Shown here: positions 1 through 6,370 of the stretch, in pieces
Layout of the letters: the number at the start of each line of letters is the position of its first letter
Position numbering within the stretch: position 1 is the first letter of the stretch
Assembly: GCA_964625855.1 (NCBI GenBank)
Contig: CAZVFC010000036.1
Coordinates: 26,890-90,889, forward strand
Source: JAPLUA01 sp964625855
GTDB lineage: Bacteria; Verrucomicrobiota; Verrucomicrobiia; Limisphaerales; UBA8199
Length of the DNA stretch: 64,000 bases
Direction of reading: 5' to 3'
Translations under genes and position numbers: made by a program
The notes under the pieces: generated by a model
What the model saw: only the letters and a program-made list of their open reading frames with translations
Database searches by the model: none
What the model was told of the DNA's origin: nothing

Positions 1-2
1 AT

Positions 3-266
3 CCCGGCGAGGTCCGCATAGTAATTGTCGGCTCCAAAGACTCCGGAGCAATGCCGATCCACGACCGATGGCTCATCACCGCCGGCGCTGGTTTAAGGCT
101 GGGAAGCTCAATCAACTCCCTCGGTATCAAGAAGGCCTCGGAGGTTACGGAGATCGAGGACAAGGATCTTCCAGCAATCCAAGCCCTCGTGGAGAAGCAT
201 CTGCACAGCCTTGTGAAAACCCCAGAAGGAGAACGCCTTCTATCGACCAGCTTTTATCTCGCATAA
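3..266 (+). CDS. C-terminal fragment of a PLD-type (HKD-like) nuclease, cut by the window edge
   Basis: The frame is open from the window start and stops at 264-266, so only the last ~87 residues are present. They contain an IHDRWLIT segment followed by GLRLGSSINSLGIKKAS. In phospholipase D-like proteins an HDRF-hIvD segment is followed by an h.GaSln.lGkk segment, which forms the second catalytic half and its downstream strand. The usual HxK is represented here by HDR. The role is inferred to be the C-terminal end of a PLD-fold nuclease or a nuclease attached to a larger defence protein. It precedes the 320-679 gene by 53 bp and lies in the same orientation as the HNH and HIT genes. The upstream domains cannot be seen. 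Confidence 0.5.
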   Translation, partial: PGEVRIVIVGSKDSGAMPIHDRWLITAGAGLRLGSSINSLGIKKASEVTEIEDKDLPAIQALVEKHLHSLVKTPEGERLLSTSFYLA

Positions 267-319
267 CCCTAGCGCAACCCCATCGGGCAGCCAGAAAAAC
301 CACCAACAAAGGAATCGCA

Positions 320-679
320 ATGAAAGTCTCCGAAAGAGCAGCACAATTATGGGCCGTCCTGGCACTGGCGGCACGGAATCGTCAGGTGCTCACCTACGAC
401 ATCGTCTCCAAACTCATCGGCGTCCCCAGGCAAGGCCTTGGCCAATTGCTCGAACCCATCCAATCATACTGCCTGCTGAAGAAGCTTCCTCCGTTGACGA
501 TCCTTGTCGTCCGCGAGGACACTGGCCTGCCAGGCACCGGCTTCATCGCAGCCAAGGACATCCCCAAAACGCAAGTCACCGTCTTCGCCCGCGATTGGCT
601 GTCAAAAGGCCCCCCATCCCCTGAGGCCCTGGACAAAGCCGTCTCGAAGATGCCATCCAACGGAGTCCGAGCTGCTTAG
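320..679 (+). CDS. Small conserved protein with winged-helix-like N-terminus
   Basis: 119 residues. I start it at the ATG at 320 because AAAGG at 308-312 is a plausible ribosome binding site and the longer frame upstream is translated from the preceding gene's DNA. The N-terminal ~50 residues (LAARNRQVLTYDIVSKLIGVP) look like a winged helix that begins 'vlTYdeiaklIGvp'. The middle (LPPLTILVV, then TGLPGTGF) is a conserved core I associate with small proteins in restriction and defence neighbourhoods. No catalytic motif is visible. It sits between the PLD-type tail and the HNH nuclease gene, all co-oriented. The function is unknown; a DNA-binding accessory role is inferred only. Confidence 0.5.
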   Translation: MKVSERAAQLWAVLALAARNRQVLTYDIVSKLIGVPRQGLGQLLEPIQSYCLLKKLPPLTILVVREDTGLPGTGFIAAKDIPKTQVTVFARDWLSKGPPSPEALDKAVSKMPSNGVRAA

Positions 680-768
680 CTGCGCAGCGCGCCAGCACGC
701 CAAATTCCCACTAGGCAAGGCACCCAGCCCATACCGGTCCCGCGAATCTGAACCGTCTCCGCCTCCTA

Positions 769-1701
769 ATGCCGACAGAACAAGCATGGCAACAATGGCT
801 GGAACGCCTTTATGACCTCCGGCGTGATAAACGCGGCTCCCACGAGCGCCCGCACAAGCCCGTCCTCTTGCTCTCCATCCTCGACCTCCTGGACCGTGGC
901 ATCTTTACGACGAACGAAATCCCGCTCAGCCCAGACCTTACCGAAACCTTCAAGCGTTATTTCGAGGTGGTGCGCCAGCGCGACGACCAGCCCACGATCG
1001 AGAACCCATTTTATCACCTCTGCGGCGACGGCTTTTGGCAACTCGTTCCAAAGCCGGGTGACAGCCCCCTCTACGAACCAGGCAACGCCTCGCGCGTTCC
1101 AACTATTACAGCACTTCGCGAGATCCACGGCCGCTTCGACGACAGCCTCTGGACCTCGCTCCTCAGTAACGCCCATTCCCGGCACCAGTTGCGTGAAGCC
1201 CTGATCGCCCGCTACTTCCCCGAGCACCGCGACAAACTCGCTGCTGTTGTCGCCGAAAGGCCGGCCGCGCCGAAAGAAGACGTCTTGCACGACGAGCCGC
1301 CCGGGCGTGATGGCGCCTTCCGCCACACGATCCTCGAAATCTACGACTACCGGTGCGCTGCCTGTGGCATCCGAGTAAAGATTAGCGACGCCCTCTCGCT
1401 CGTGGAGGCCGCCCACATCATCCCCTTCGGTGTCAGCCGGAACGATAAACCAGACAACGGCCTGGCCCTCTGCCCGAATCACCACTGGGCCATGGACCGC
1501 TTTCTCATTGCCCCCTGTCCTGATCCCAAGCGCCGGGCTGGCATCTGGCGCGTTGACCCCGGCTTGGAAGCGCGCATTGAAGGCCAGAAGGACCTCGTCG
1601 CCCTCGCCAACCAACCGGTAATTCCCCCAAGCGAGGAGAAGTTCTACCCGGCCCTCGAAAGCCTCCGCTGGCGCGAGAAACAGCTCAGCGCGAAGGACTG
1701 A
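769..1701 (+). CDS. HNH endonuclease, type IV-restriction-like architecture
   Basis: 310 residues. The N-terminal half carries the block RPHKPVLLLSILDLLDRG (about residues 27-44). This resembles the start of HNH restriction enzymes that have an N-terminal DNA-recognition domain, such as the sulfur-binding-domain type. The C-terminal half is a clear HNH nuclease. CAACG (two Cys) lies near residue 200, the catalytic AAHIIPF near 217, then DNGLALCPNHHWAMDR. The paired Cys and the CPNH are the usual zinc ligands of the HNH fold. Expected activity is metal-dependent DNA cleavage. It is followed after 8 bp by the HIT gene, suggesting one operon. Whether it recognises modified DNA is inference from the N-terminal block only. 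Confidence 0.72.
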   Translation: MPTEQAWQQWLERLYDLRRDKRGSHERPHKPVLLLSILDLLDRGIFTTNEIPLSPDLTETFKRYFEVVRQRDDQPTIENPFYHLCGDGFWQLVPKPGDSPLYEPGNASRVPTITALREIHGRFDDSLWTSLLSNAHSRHQLREALIARYFPEHRDKLAAVVAERPAAPKEDVLHDEPPGRDGAFRHTILEIYDYRCAACGIRVKISDALSLVEAAHIIPFGVSRNDKPDNGLALCPNHHWAMDRFLIAPCPDPKRRAGIWRVDPGLEARIEGQKDLVALANQPVIPPSEEKFYPALESLRWREKQLSAKD

Positions 1702-1709
1702 CACGACGA

Positions 1710-2129
1710 ATGGAACTCCCCGGTCGAATCGCAACCCCTGCCGGCAGTCTTACCCTGCCAGCCTTCGGGGAAATCGAGCGCCCCCGCCTGCTGGCAGTGG
1801 ACGACCTCTTCGCGGTTGTCTCCGACAAGTTCCCGATCTCGCCTGGCCACACGCTGATTATTGCCCGCCGGGCCGTTGCCCGGTTCCAGGAACTGACCGG
1901 CGCCGAGAAGGCTCGCCTCCTCGTCTGGATTGATTGGACCCAGCAGCACCTGGCTTCCCAACTGGACCCGAAGCCCGACGCCTTCAACCTCGGTCTAAAC
2001 GACGGTCCGGCCGCCGGCCAGACGGTGGCGCAGCTCCATTTCCACGTTATCCCGCGTTACGCGGGCGACGTGCCCGATCCGCGTGGCGGCATCCGCCACA
2101 TCATCCCCTCGAACGCCCGCTACTGGTAG
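1710..2129 (+). CDS. HIT-family nucleotide hydrolase/transferase
   Basis: 139 residues, a normal size for a HIT protein. The N-terminal part has SDKFPISPGHTLIIARR, the strand pair typical of HIT proteins. The active-site strand reads QTVAQLHFHVIPR near residues 108-120. The canonical H-x-H-x-H-x-x triad therefore appears as Q-L-H-F-H-V-I, with the first His replaced by Gln; the nucleophilic central His and the third His are kept. The C-terminus PDPRGGIRHIIP is typical of a HIT subfamily that I associate with defence islands. The gene lies 8 bp after the HNH gene, so co-expression is likely. The substrate is unknown; dinucleoside polyphosphates or nucleotidylated products are possible. Confidence 0.75.
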   Translation: MELPGRIATPAGSLTLPAFGEIERPRLLAVDDLFAVVSDKFPISPGHTLIIARRAVARFQELTGAEKARLLVWIDWTQQHLASQLDPKPDAFNLGLNDGPAAGQTVAQLHFHVIPRYAGDVPDPRGGIRHIIPSNARYW

Positions 2130-2150
2130 GGGCGCATTTGCAGGTTGTTG

Positions 2151-2217
2151 GTAGGGACGCCTCGCCGAGGCGTCCGGTTTGGCGTGGACGCGGACGCCTC
2201 GGCGATGCGTCCCTAAC
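2151..2217. repeat. REP-like palindromic element with two ~26-bp inverted arms
   Basis: Arms at 2151-2176 and 2191-2217 are inverted copies with one or two mismatches around a core of GCCGAGGCGTCC type, each arm itself palindromic. It begins about 20 bp after the HIT stop codon. It could act as a hairpin terminator or be a dispersed REP element mobilised by a REP-associated transposase, none of which is encoded here. Confidence 0.7.
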
Positions 2218-2218
2218 C

Positions 2219-2371
2219 TTCGTCAAAACCCACGGCCGCATTGGCAACAGCGACTACCAGCGCGTCTCCGGGGCCACCCGCAAGACCGCTGCGCGCGACC
2301 TTTCTGCCCTGGTCAAACTCGGAGTTCTTCAACGGCGCGGCGAGCGCAGAGCACCGACATTGACTGAGGGA
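2219..2371 (+). pseudogene. Remnant of a winged-helix C-terminus (Fic/RecG-associated type)
   Basis: An open stretch without a start codon encodes THGRIGNSDYQRVSGATRKT followed by AARDLSALVKLGVLQRRGER. This matches the 'gkItn.ey..ltgvs..TAtRDLk.Lv..GvL...G' winged helix at the C-terminus of Fic proteins and AlbA_2/RecG-like regulators. The upstream catalytic part is missing, and palindromic repeats abut both sides. I read it as a leftover of a deleted gene rather than a functional ORF. Confidence 0.55.
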
Positions 2372-2463
2372 GCCAAGCTCCGTAGGAGCGGCATGGGATC
2401 GGTGGAAGATTCAAGTTCTGAGGCTGGAGGAGGGAGTTCGATGCCGCTCCTACGGAGCTTGGC
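2372..2463. repeat. Palindromic element with perfect 23-bp inverted arms
   Basis: Arms 2372-2394 and 2441-2463 are exact reverse complements built on CTCCGTAGGAGCGGCAT, separated by 46 bp. A degenerate third copy of the arm lies at 2494-2514. Such CTCCGTAGGAGC elements look like dispersed REP/MITE units. The remaining sequence to 2792 holds no convincing gene. Confidence 0.75.
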
Positions 2464-2792
2464 GGGAAATGTCCCGGCGCTTTGGCTATAAACATGGCGC
2501 TCCTCCGGAGCTTTCGCCCTTCGATGCACGCCCCTATTCCACTGAAAACAGCGAAGAACCTTTATGGGACATTTGGATGCCAGCCGTTAGCCGGTTTAGG
2601 CTCATCCTGGTTTTCGCGGGCCTGATCCTGCTTTCGCCCGGTAGTTCGGCGCTGCTGAGGTTATGAAGTGGCCAGTGACTGGTGGCGTACGTCCGAACTT
2701 GATGCCCGTCAAACATTATGCTTACCAGTCATAATGCTACCACCCTCCTGAAACCTCGCCCCTCGTCCCTCGTCCCCCGACCGGGCACTTAT

Positions 2793-3021
2793 TTGAGACG
2801 CCAAAGGCGTCACTCATACCAGCCCAGGGCAACGCCCTGGGTTCATCGCCCGTTTTGCCGTTGCAGGCCAACGGCCTGCCTCATCAGGTTGGGCCGGTTG
2901 GTTCAAACGGTTCGATTCAATTGCAGGATGAATCGCGCCTTCAGCGCTCCAGATGGTTTTTGGGGACATGAACCCAGGGCGTTGCCCTGGGCTGGTATGA
3001 GTGACGCCTTTGGCGTCTCAA
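2793..3021. mobile_element. MITE/REP-type element with perfect 54-bp terminal inverted repeats
   Basis: Positions 2793-2846 and 2968-3021 are exact reverse complements over 54 bp. Each arm contains two smaller palindromes (GACGCCAAAGGCGTC and CCCAGGGCAACGCCCTGGG). The 121-bp interior has further palindromes such as GCAGGCCAACGGCCTGC. The element has no transposase and is only 229 bp. It may be mobilised in trans by a REP-associated tyrosine transposase or an IS200-like enzyme; this is inferred from structure. Confidence 0.8.
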
Positions 3022-3034
3022 GTAGCCGCGGGCT

Positions 3035-3410
3035 CTACGGAAGCAAGCGCGTGCGGTAAAAGCGCTGCGGCAGGCCGGGGCCCGGCAGGGACAGCGAATC
3101 GGCCCCGGAGGAATTGGTCAATGCGAGGAGCGGGGTCCAGTTTGAGAGGTCGGAGGAACTCTGGATTTCGAGAGCCTGGCCGGCCGGGCCGTTGATTCGT
3201 AGTTGCCAGGCACTCGGGTCCGGGTAGCCAATAATCGAGAGGACAGGCAAGACATCGAGCTTCGCCCCTTTCAAACCGCCAGTGTAGTCACTTGCCCACA
3301 GAAGTGATGTGCAGTCGGCCCTGTCCGGACGCGGGCCAGGAAACGCCGAACCACAGCAACCACACGAACAGCGCGGGAACGCGCCGTGACCTTGGGATAG
3401 GTCTGTTCAT
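3035..3410 (-). pseudogene. Internally deleted secreted-protein gene (signal peptide joined to C-terminal tail)
   Basis: An ATG at 3410 (minus strand) opens 40 codons. They encode an Arg-rich n-region followed by a hydrophobic core (ALFVWLLWFGVSWPASGQG), a convincing signal peptide, and stop at about 3288. In another frame, downstream codons to 3035 encode SWQLRINGPAGQALEIQ-type sequence ending SSDLSNWTPLL and QRFYRTRLLP. This is the C-terminal module common to large secreted proteins of this lineage. The middle of the gene is missing and the two ends are frameshifted relative to each other. It is a gene remnant. Confidence 0.6.
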
Positions 3411-3510
3411 AAACGACGCCACTGAAGGTATGCCCGCAGGCCGGAAGTGTCAGGAAGAATATCGAGAGTCTCGGCGAGCTGAAGAGAGGCCTGATGATGG
3501 CTAGACTGAT

Positions 3511-3850
3511 TCAGGGTACCGCCTGGACTCTGAAGAACAGATCTGCCCAATTATCAACGTCCCAGTACTGCGGATAGATCATCGTGGGGGCGGTGGCGGT
3601 GAAAGGCGCGCCCTGGTTGGTCCAGTTGGTCAGGTCGCTCGAAACCTGCAACTGGTAATTGGTGCCGATGAACAAGTCCGACACCCATAGCCCTGGCGAA
3701 GGCCTCGGCATTGGTCCAGGTCGTGGGGGTGGTTAGGTAGTAGGAATGGCCGTTGGCGGGGTTAACGATCGGGCCGGTCAAGAGGGAGACTTGCGCTTCG
3801 GCGAGGAGGCTGCTGCTCAGCAGTGTAATGCTGGCGATAAATGCTTTCAT
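3511..3850 (-). pseudogene. Internally deleted secreted lectin-like gene
   Basis: The start at 3850 (minus) gives MKAFIASITLLSSSLLAEAQ, a signal peptide. It is followed by GPIVNPANGHSYYLTTP and TWTNAEAFA, the beginning of a C-type-lectin-like domain ('NGH.YyL..p.tW..AeafA'). The lectin body is absent. After a frame change the sequence resumes with NYQLQVSSDLTNWTNQG and ends FFRVQAVP at 3511. The layout is the same as in the neighbouring remnant at 3035-3410: start and end kept, middle lost, frame broken. Confidence 0.6.
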
Positions 3851-4194
3851 AAGGGTCCGTCCACGATGCAAGACGGTCTGAGCGAGGACAGCAGAAACGG
3901 TGGCGGCTGTCAAATGAAGAGGCGCGAACGGATTCCGACCTCGTCGAACGCCCGGCCGCACTGGTGCGGCGCCCAGGATGGTTCGCCGATACAATTCTCA
4001 CGTTGATTCAAATTGCCCCGAGGTCTTCCACACCCTGCATCCTGGACCTGACCTGCGTGCGGAAGCCGATGCGGAACCAAGGCTCTGAGATTTCATCCGT
4101 TGACCGGCCTCCGAGCCTGAGCGAGGATTCGGGCGCGTGAATCCTTACATGCAGATGCGGGCTCTTCCGGCTGGCCGGGTCGTGTCGGTGCTGG

Positions 4195-4391
4195 CGTCTA
4201 TGCTCCTGAGGATGCGGGAGGCGTCGGCGTTGAGCTGGGTGATGAGGACATCGGCCAACCCGCGATTGGCGGCCTGAAAGGAATCCCGAATGGGGAAAGA
4301 CAGGGAGGCAGCCGAGCCGGCTACATAGGCCTTGCCAGCCGCGTCCGCGGCGATCCCCGCCCCGCTTTGAAAGCCGGTTCCTGAATGAGTG
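4195..4391 (-). pseudogene. SBBP-type beta-propeller fragment
   Basis: The minus-strand frame encodes AGIAADAAGKAYVAGSAAS, then FPIRDSFQ and ADVLITQLNADASRIL. This is one blade of an SBBP ('GIAvDa.GnaYvtG.t.s.dFP...aFQ...g..daFvtkLna.Gs') repeat protein. No other blades, start or proper end remain. It overlaps by a few bases the start of the 4385 gene on the other strand. It is a remnant of a secreted propeller protein. Confidence 0.5.
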
Positions 4392-4588
4392 ACCTTGAAC
4401 AAATGTTCAACCGGCAGGCGCACTGGCAGAAGAGTCGCCAGTCGCTGACCTGGCCGGAAAAGATTCGCCAGGCGGAGCGAGTCCTTGAAAGCGTTCGGCA
4501 GTGGCGTGCAAAACCCGACCCGGTGGTGCCGCGGCCAACCGATCGCGCGCACCACGCCACGGGCACGCGTTCGACTACTGGTCACTGA
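4385..4588 (+). CDS. Small hypothetical protein, antitoxin-sized
   Basis: 67 residues. The first ~40 (MSDLEQMFNRQAHWQKSRQS, then LTWPEKIRQAERVLESVRQW) match a short helical family seen in this lineage: 'f.rQa.WQksR..LsWpEKIrmAE.iReSv'. I recall this family as small orphan proteins. The last ~25 residues are Arg/His/Pro-rich and may be non-homologous sequence acquired by rearrangement, since restriction-gene debris follows directly. The function is unknown. Its position among remnants leaves open that it is itself decaying. Confidence 0.4.
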   Translation: MSDLEQMFNRQAHWQKSRQSLTWPEKIRQAERVLESVRQWRAKPDPVVPRPTDRAHHATGTRSTTGH

Positions 4589-4643
4589 TCACTGGCCGCT
4601 CTCCCCTGGTCAATCGGCCCCTCGCCTCTCGCCACTCCCGAAG

Positions 4644-4768
4644 GTGGTTGGGGAGGCGGACACGAGCGCGTTGGAGCGGGAGATAGACGAGTGATAGACG
4701 AGTTGGTGTATGCGCTCTACGGCCTGACAAAGGAAGAAGAAGCCCTGGTGCAGTCCTCCGCCGAGTGA
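4644..4768 (+). pseudogene. C-terminal remnant of a restriction-associated DNA methyltransferase
   Basis: Frame one gives VVGEADTSALEREIDE and then stops at 4692-4694. Shifting frame, the sequence continues IDELVYALYGLTKEEEALVQ to a stop at 4766-4768. The combined peptide matches the extreme C-terminus of Eco57I-type and type I/II adenine methyltransferases ('ld.eID.LVYaLYgLt.eEi.lVe'). The break is a short tandem duplication (ATAGACGAGTG repeated) at 4683-4703, a clear frameshift scar. The rest of the enzyme is gone. Confidence 0.6.
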
Positions 4769-4790
4769 CCGCCACCGACGCCGCCCCCGC

Positions 4791-5150
4791 CTACGGCGGC
4801 AGCAGTCTCCGCAATATCGGCTGAAAAGCTACGTGCGCCTTCGCCCGCTTGATGATCTCCCTCACGATCTTCATGTCCATCGGGTCATGCGGCCTCGCGC
4901 TCCGGCTCGCCACATGCGCGCCTATCTCATTCACATGGGTCTTGAACGCGTCGCCAAAGTTCACGTCGCTGTCCTTGTAGATATAGCGGTGCTGCCCCGG
5001 CTTGAGCGTGTAGGAATATTTTCCGTGCGAAGATTCCGTCAGGTTGATCACAACGCACTCCCCGCCGTGCGCCGCAGGATCAGAAATCAGAATCCAGAGG
5101 TGGTCAATTCCTCCGGTTGGGCACCACACGAACGTGTCCCCAAGCTTCAC
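4791..5150 (-). CDS. Putative toxin partner of a Panacea-domain antitoxin
   Basis: 119 residues. N-terminal half: KLGDTFVWCPTGGIDHLWIL, then ISDP, VVINLTES, LKPGQHRYI and DVNFGDAF. This is a compact beta-rich pattern ('Gd.fvw...giDHlwilisdp..gecvvvNLT.....d....L.pG.H.yi..dS.VnfgdA') with Asp, His and Cys residues that could form an active site. The C-terminal third is basic and helical. It starts 5 bp after the stop of the Panacea-domain gene, so the two are almost certainly co-transcribed. I do not recognise a named family. The toxin role is inferred from pairing. A MazF/PemK-like SH3 barrel is one alternative fold guess. Confidence 0.55.
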   Translation of the reverse strand: MKLGDTFVWCPTGGIDHLWILISDPAAHGGECVVINLTESSHGKYSYTLKPGQHRYIYKDSDVNFGDAFKTHVNEIGAHVASRSARPHDPMDMKIVREIIKRAKAHVAFQPILRRLLPP

Positions 5151-5155
5151 GCCCC

Positions 5156-5743
5156 TCAGCCCCTTTGCAGAGCCGCCTTTGCACCCTGAACCGACGCAAT
5201 CTCCCGGCCAACACGCTCGGCCTCATCCTCGTCCTGAATCACCTCTCCCAGCACATCCTCTGGCGGCAGCGGAATGGACTTCTTCCCAGTCCCCTCCGGG
5301 TTCTTCCACTCCGGCCACAACTGGTGCAGCACGTCGGCAATCCGCCCATGCTTCGCGATCAGCGACGCGATGAACTTGGCCCCCTTGTCCAGGGCTTCCC
5401 GCTCCCGCTCCGACAGGTAGTCATAGTCAGGCTCGGAAACGAGCCGGACAAAGTCGCCCTCGCGCGCGGAGAAGTGCTGCGACCATTTCACCATGTCCGA
5501 GTTGGTCCCCATCACCTCGCCCTTGATCAGGTTGTAGGTCCGGCTCAGGACAACCCCCTTCGGCATCGAGCAAAAACTGTCGCCCGTGATCGGCCGATGC
5601 CACGACGCCAGCGCCTCGCGCTCCCCGGCGTACATGGTCTTGAGCAGCTCGAAAATGGAAATCCGCTGCCCTTTCTTCTTCCGGGTCACGTAGGCCGCTG
5701 CCGCGACAGCCTTGTCAATGTCAAAAACGAATCTCGTCATCAT
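5156..5743 (-). CDS. Panacea-domain (DUF4065/SocA-like) antitoxin, PanA-type
   Basis: 195 residues beginning MMTRFVFDIDKAVAAAAYV. The core reads ISIFELLKTMYAGEREALAS, WHRPITGDSFCSMPKGVVLS, RTYNLIKG, WSQHF. These are the hallmarks of the Panacea/DUF4065 domain ('islLKLlKLLYlaDre.l...grpitgd.y.ampyGPVls..yn.ik'). Panacea domains are known to act as antitoxins that neutralise many unrelated toxins (PanAT systems) and as proteolytic adaptors such as SocA. The residues after ~110 are charged and may be the variable, toxin-specific part. It is the first gene of a two-gene operon with the 4791-5150 gene, the usual antitoxin-first order. Confidence 0.72.
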   Translation of the reverse strand: MMTRFVFDIDKAVAAAAYVTRKKKGQRISIFELLKTMYAGEREALASWHRPITGDSFCSMPKGVVLSRTYNLIKGEVMGTNSDMVKWSQHFSAREGDFVRLVSEPDYDYLSEREREALDKGAKFIASLIAKHGRIADVLHQLWPEWKNPEGTGKKSIPLPPEDVLGEVIQDEDEAERVGREIASVQGAKAALQRG

Positions 5744-5769
5744 TAACGGCAGTTGAATGTTCTTCTATT

Positions 5770-5780
5770 TGTAATACAAT
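5770..5780. promoter_or_regulatory. Inverted repeat upstream of the Panacea operon
   Basis: TTGTAATACAA is an 11-bp palindrome 27 bp upstream of the antitoxin start, in an AT-rich island. Toxin-antitoxin operons are normally autoregulated from such sites, so it is a candidate operator overlapping the promoter. It is a small motif and could be chance. Confidence 0.35.
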
Positions 5781-5852
5781 AGCGCCCCCGCCGGCCCCTG
5801 TAAATCCACATTTTTTTGCCCCTCCTATCGCAATTCTCACGCCAATTCCTAC

Positions 5853-5896
5853 AAACCCCACTCTAAAGCAACCAGGTTGACTTTAGAGTGGGGTTT
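5853..5896. terminator. Strong 16-bp perfect hairpin
   Basis: AAACCCCACTCTAAAG at 5853-5868 pairs exactly with CTTTAGAGTGGGGTTT at 5881-5896, with a 12-nt loop. There is no long T-run, so Rho-independent termination is uncertain. The hairpin lies upstream of the toxin-antitoxin operon and could insulate it, or be a dispersed repeat. Confidence 0.5.
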
Positions 5897-6317
5897 CTCT
5901 CGCCCGGCGATGTCCCTCGCACAGCCCCGGGCGCCTCACCCACTCCCTGGCCCGGTAAAGCGGGGCAAGCCTCTGGCCGTAAGCGCGGGCGGCGCAACGG
6001 AAACTCCGTTTCCTTCTCTCCCCGGCAGCCGTTCCCGCGGACTCACGCTTTCTGCTCGACGAGCGCCGTGGATTCCGTCGCCGTGAACATCACTTGCCAC
6101 CGGTAGAAGTTATCTTGCACGAAAACCCGGGAGAACCATCCCGGCTCCCAGAACCCCGACAGCGACCGACGTTGATGGCCTCCGCACTTGCCGCCTCCGA
6201 CCCCCGAAGTGCCCGCGCGCATTCTCGCCCTTCGGCGCTGAAGGCGCGGAGGGCGTCAGGAAGGCGGTAGTCCGCTCCGTAAGATTACGGACGCCGGTTG
6301 TGAATAACTTCTTAAAG
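5897..6317. other. Intergenic region without a recognisable gene
   Basis: About 420 bp between the hairpin and the 48-bp promoter box. Short open frames exist but none has a credible start, domain or composition. I see nothing functional beyond small GC-rich palindromes. Confidence 0.5.
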
Positions 6318-6365
6318 AATCTTGGGGGGTTACCCCGTATTTGTCCAACCCCCCTCTTTAGGATG
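6318..6365 (+). promoter_or_regulatory. 48-bp conserved promoter/operator box (copy A)
   Basis: This box ends 5 bp before the ATG of the WYL gene. It matches copy B at 7705-7752 at 38 of 48 positions without gaps. Shared elements are AATCTT, GGGGG, a CCCC block followed by GTATTTG, ACCCCC and a terminal TAGGATG. The GGGG/CCCC halves form an interrupted palindrome that could be an operator, and TAGGAT a -10-like element. It is probably bound by the WYL protein encoded just downstream; that is inference. Confidence 0.6.
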
Positions 6366-6370
6366 GGGGC

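Noticed and set aside
766..1734. Minus-strand frame of 322 codons
   Set aside because: Antisense of the HNH endonuclease gene, which has full zinc and catalytic motifs.
2577..2666. 30-residue hydrophobic peptide
   Set aside because: It looks like a signal-peptide scrap among repeats and remnants. There is no ribosome binding site or conserved partner, so I do not call a gene.
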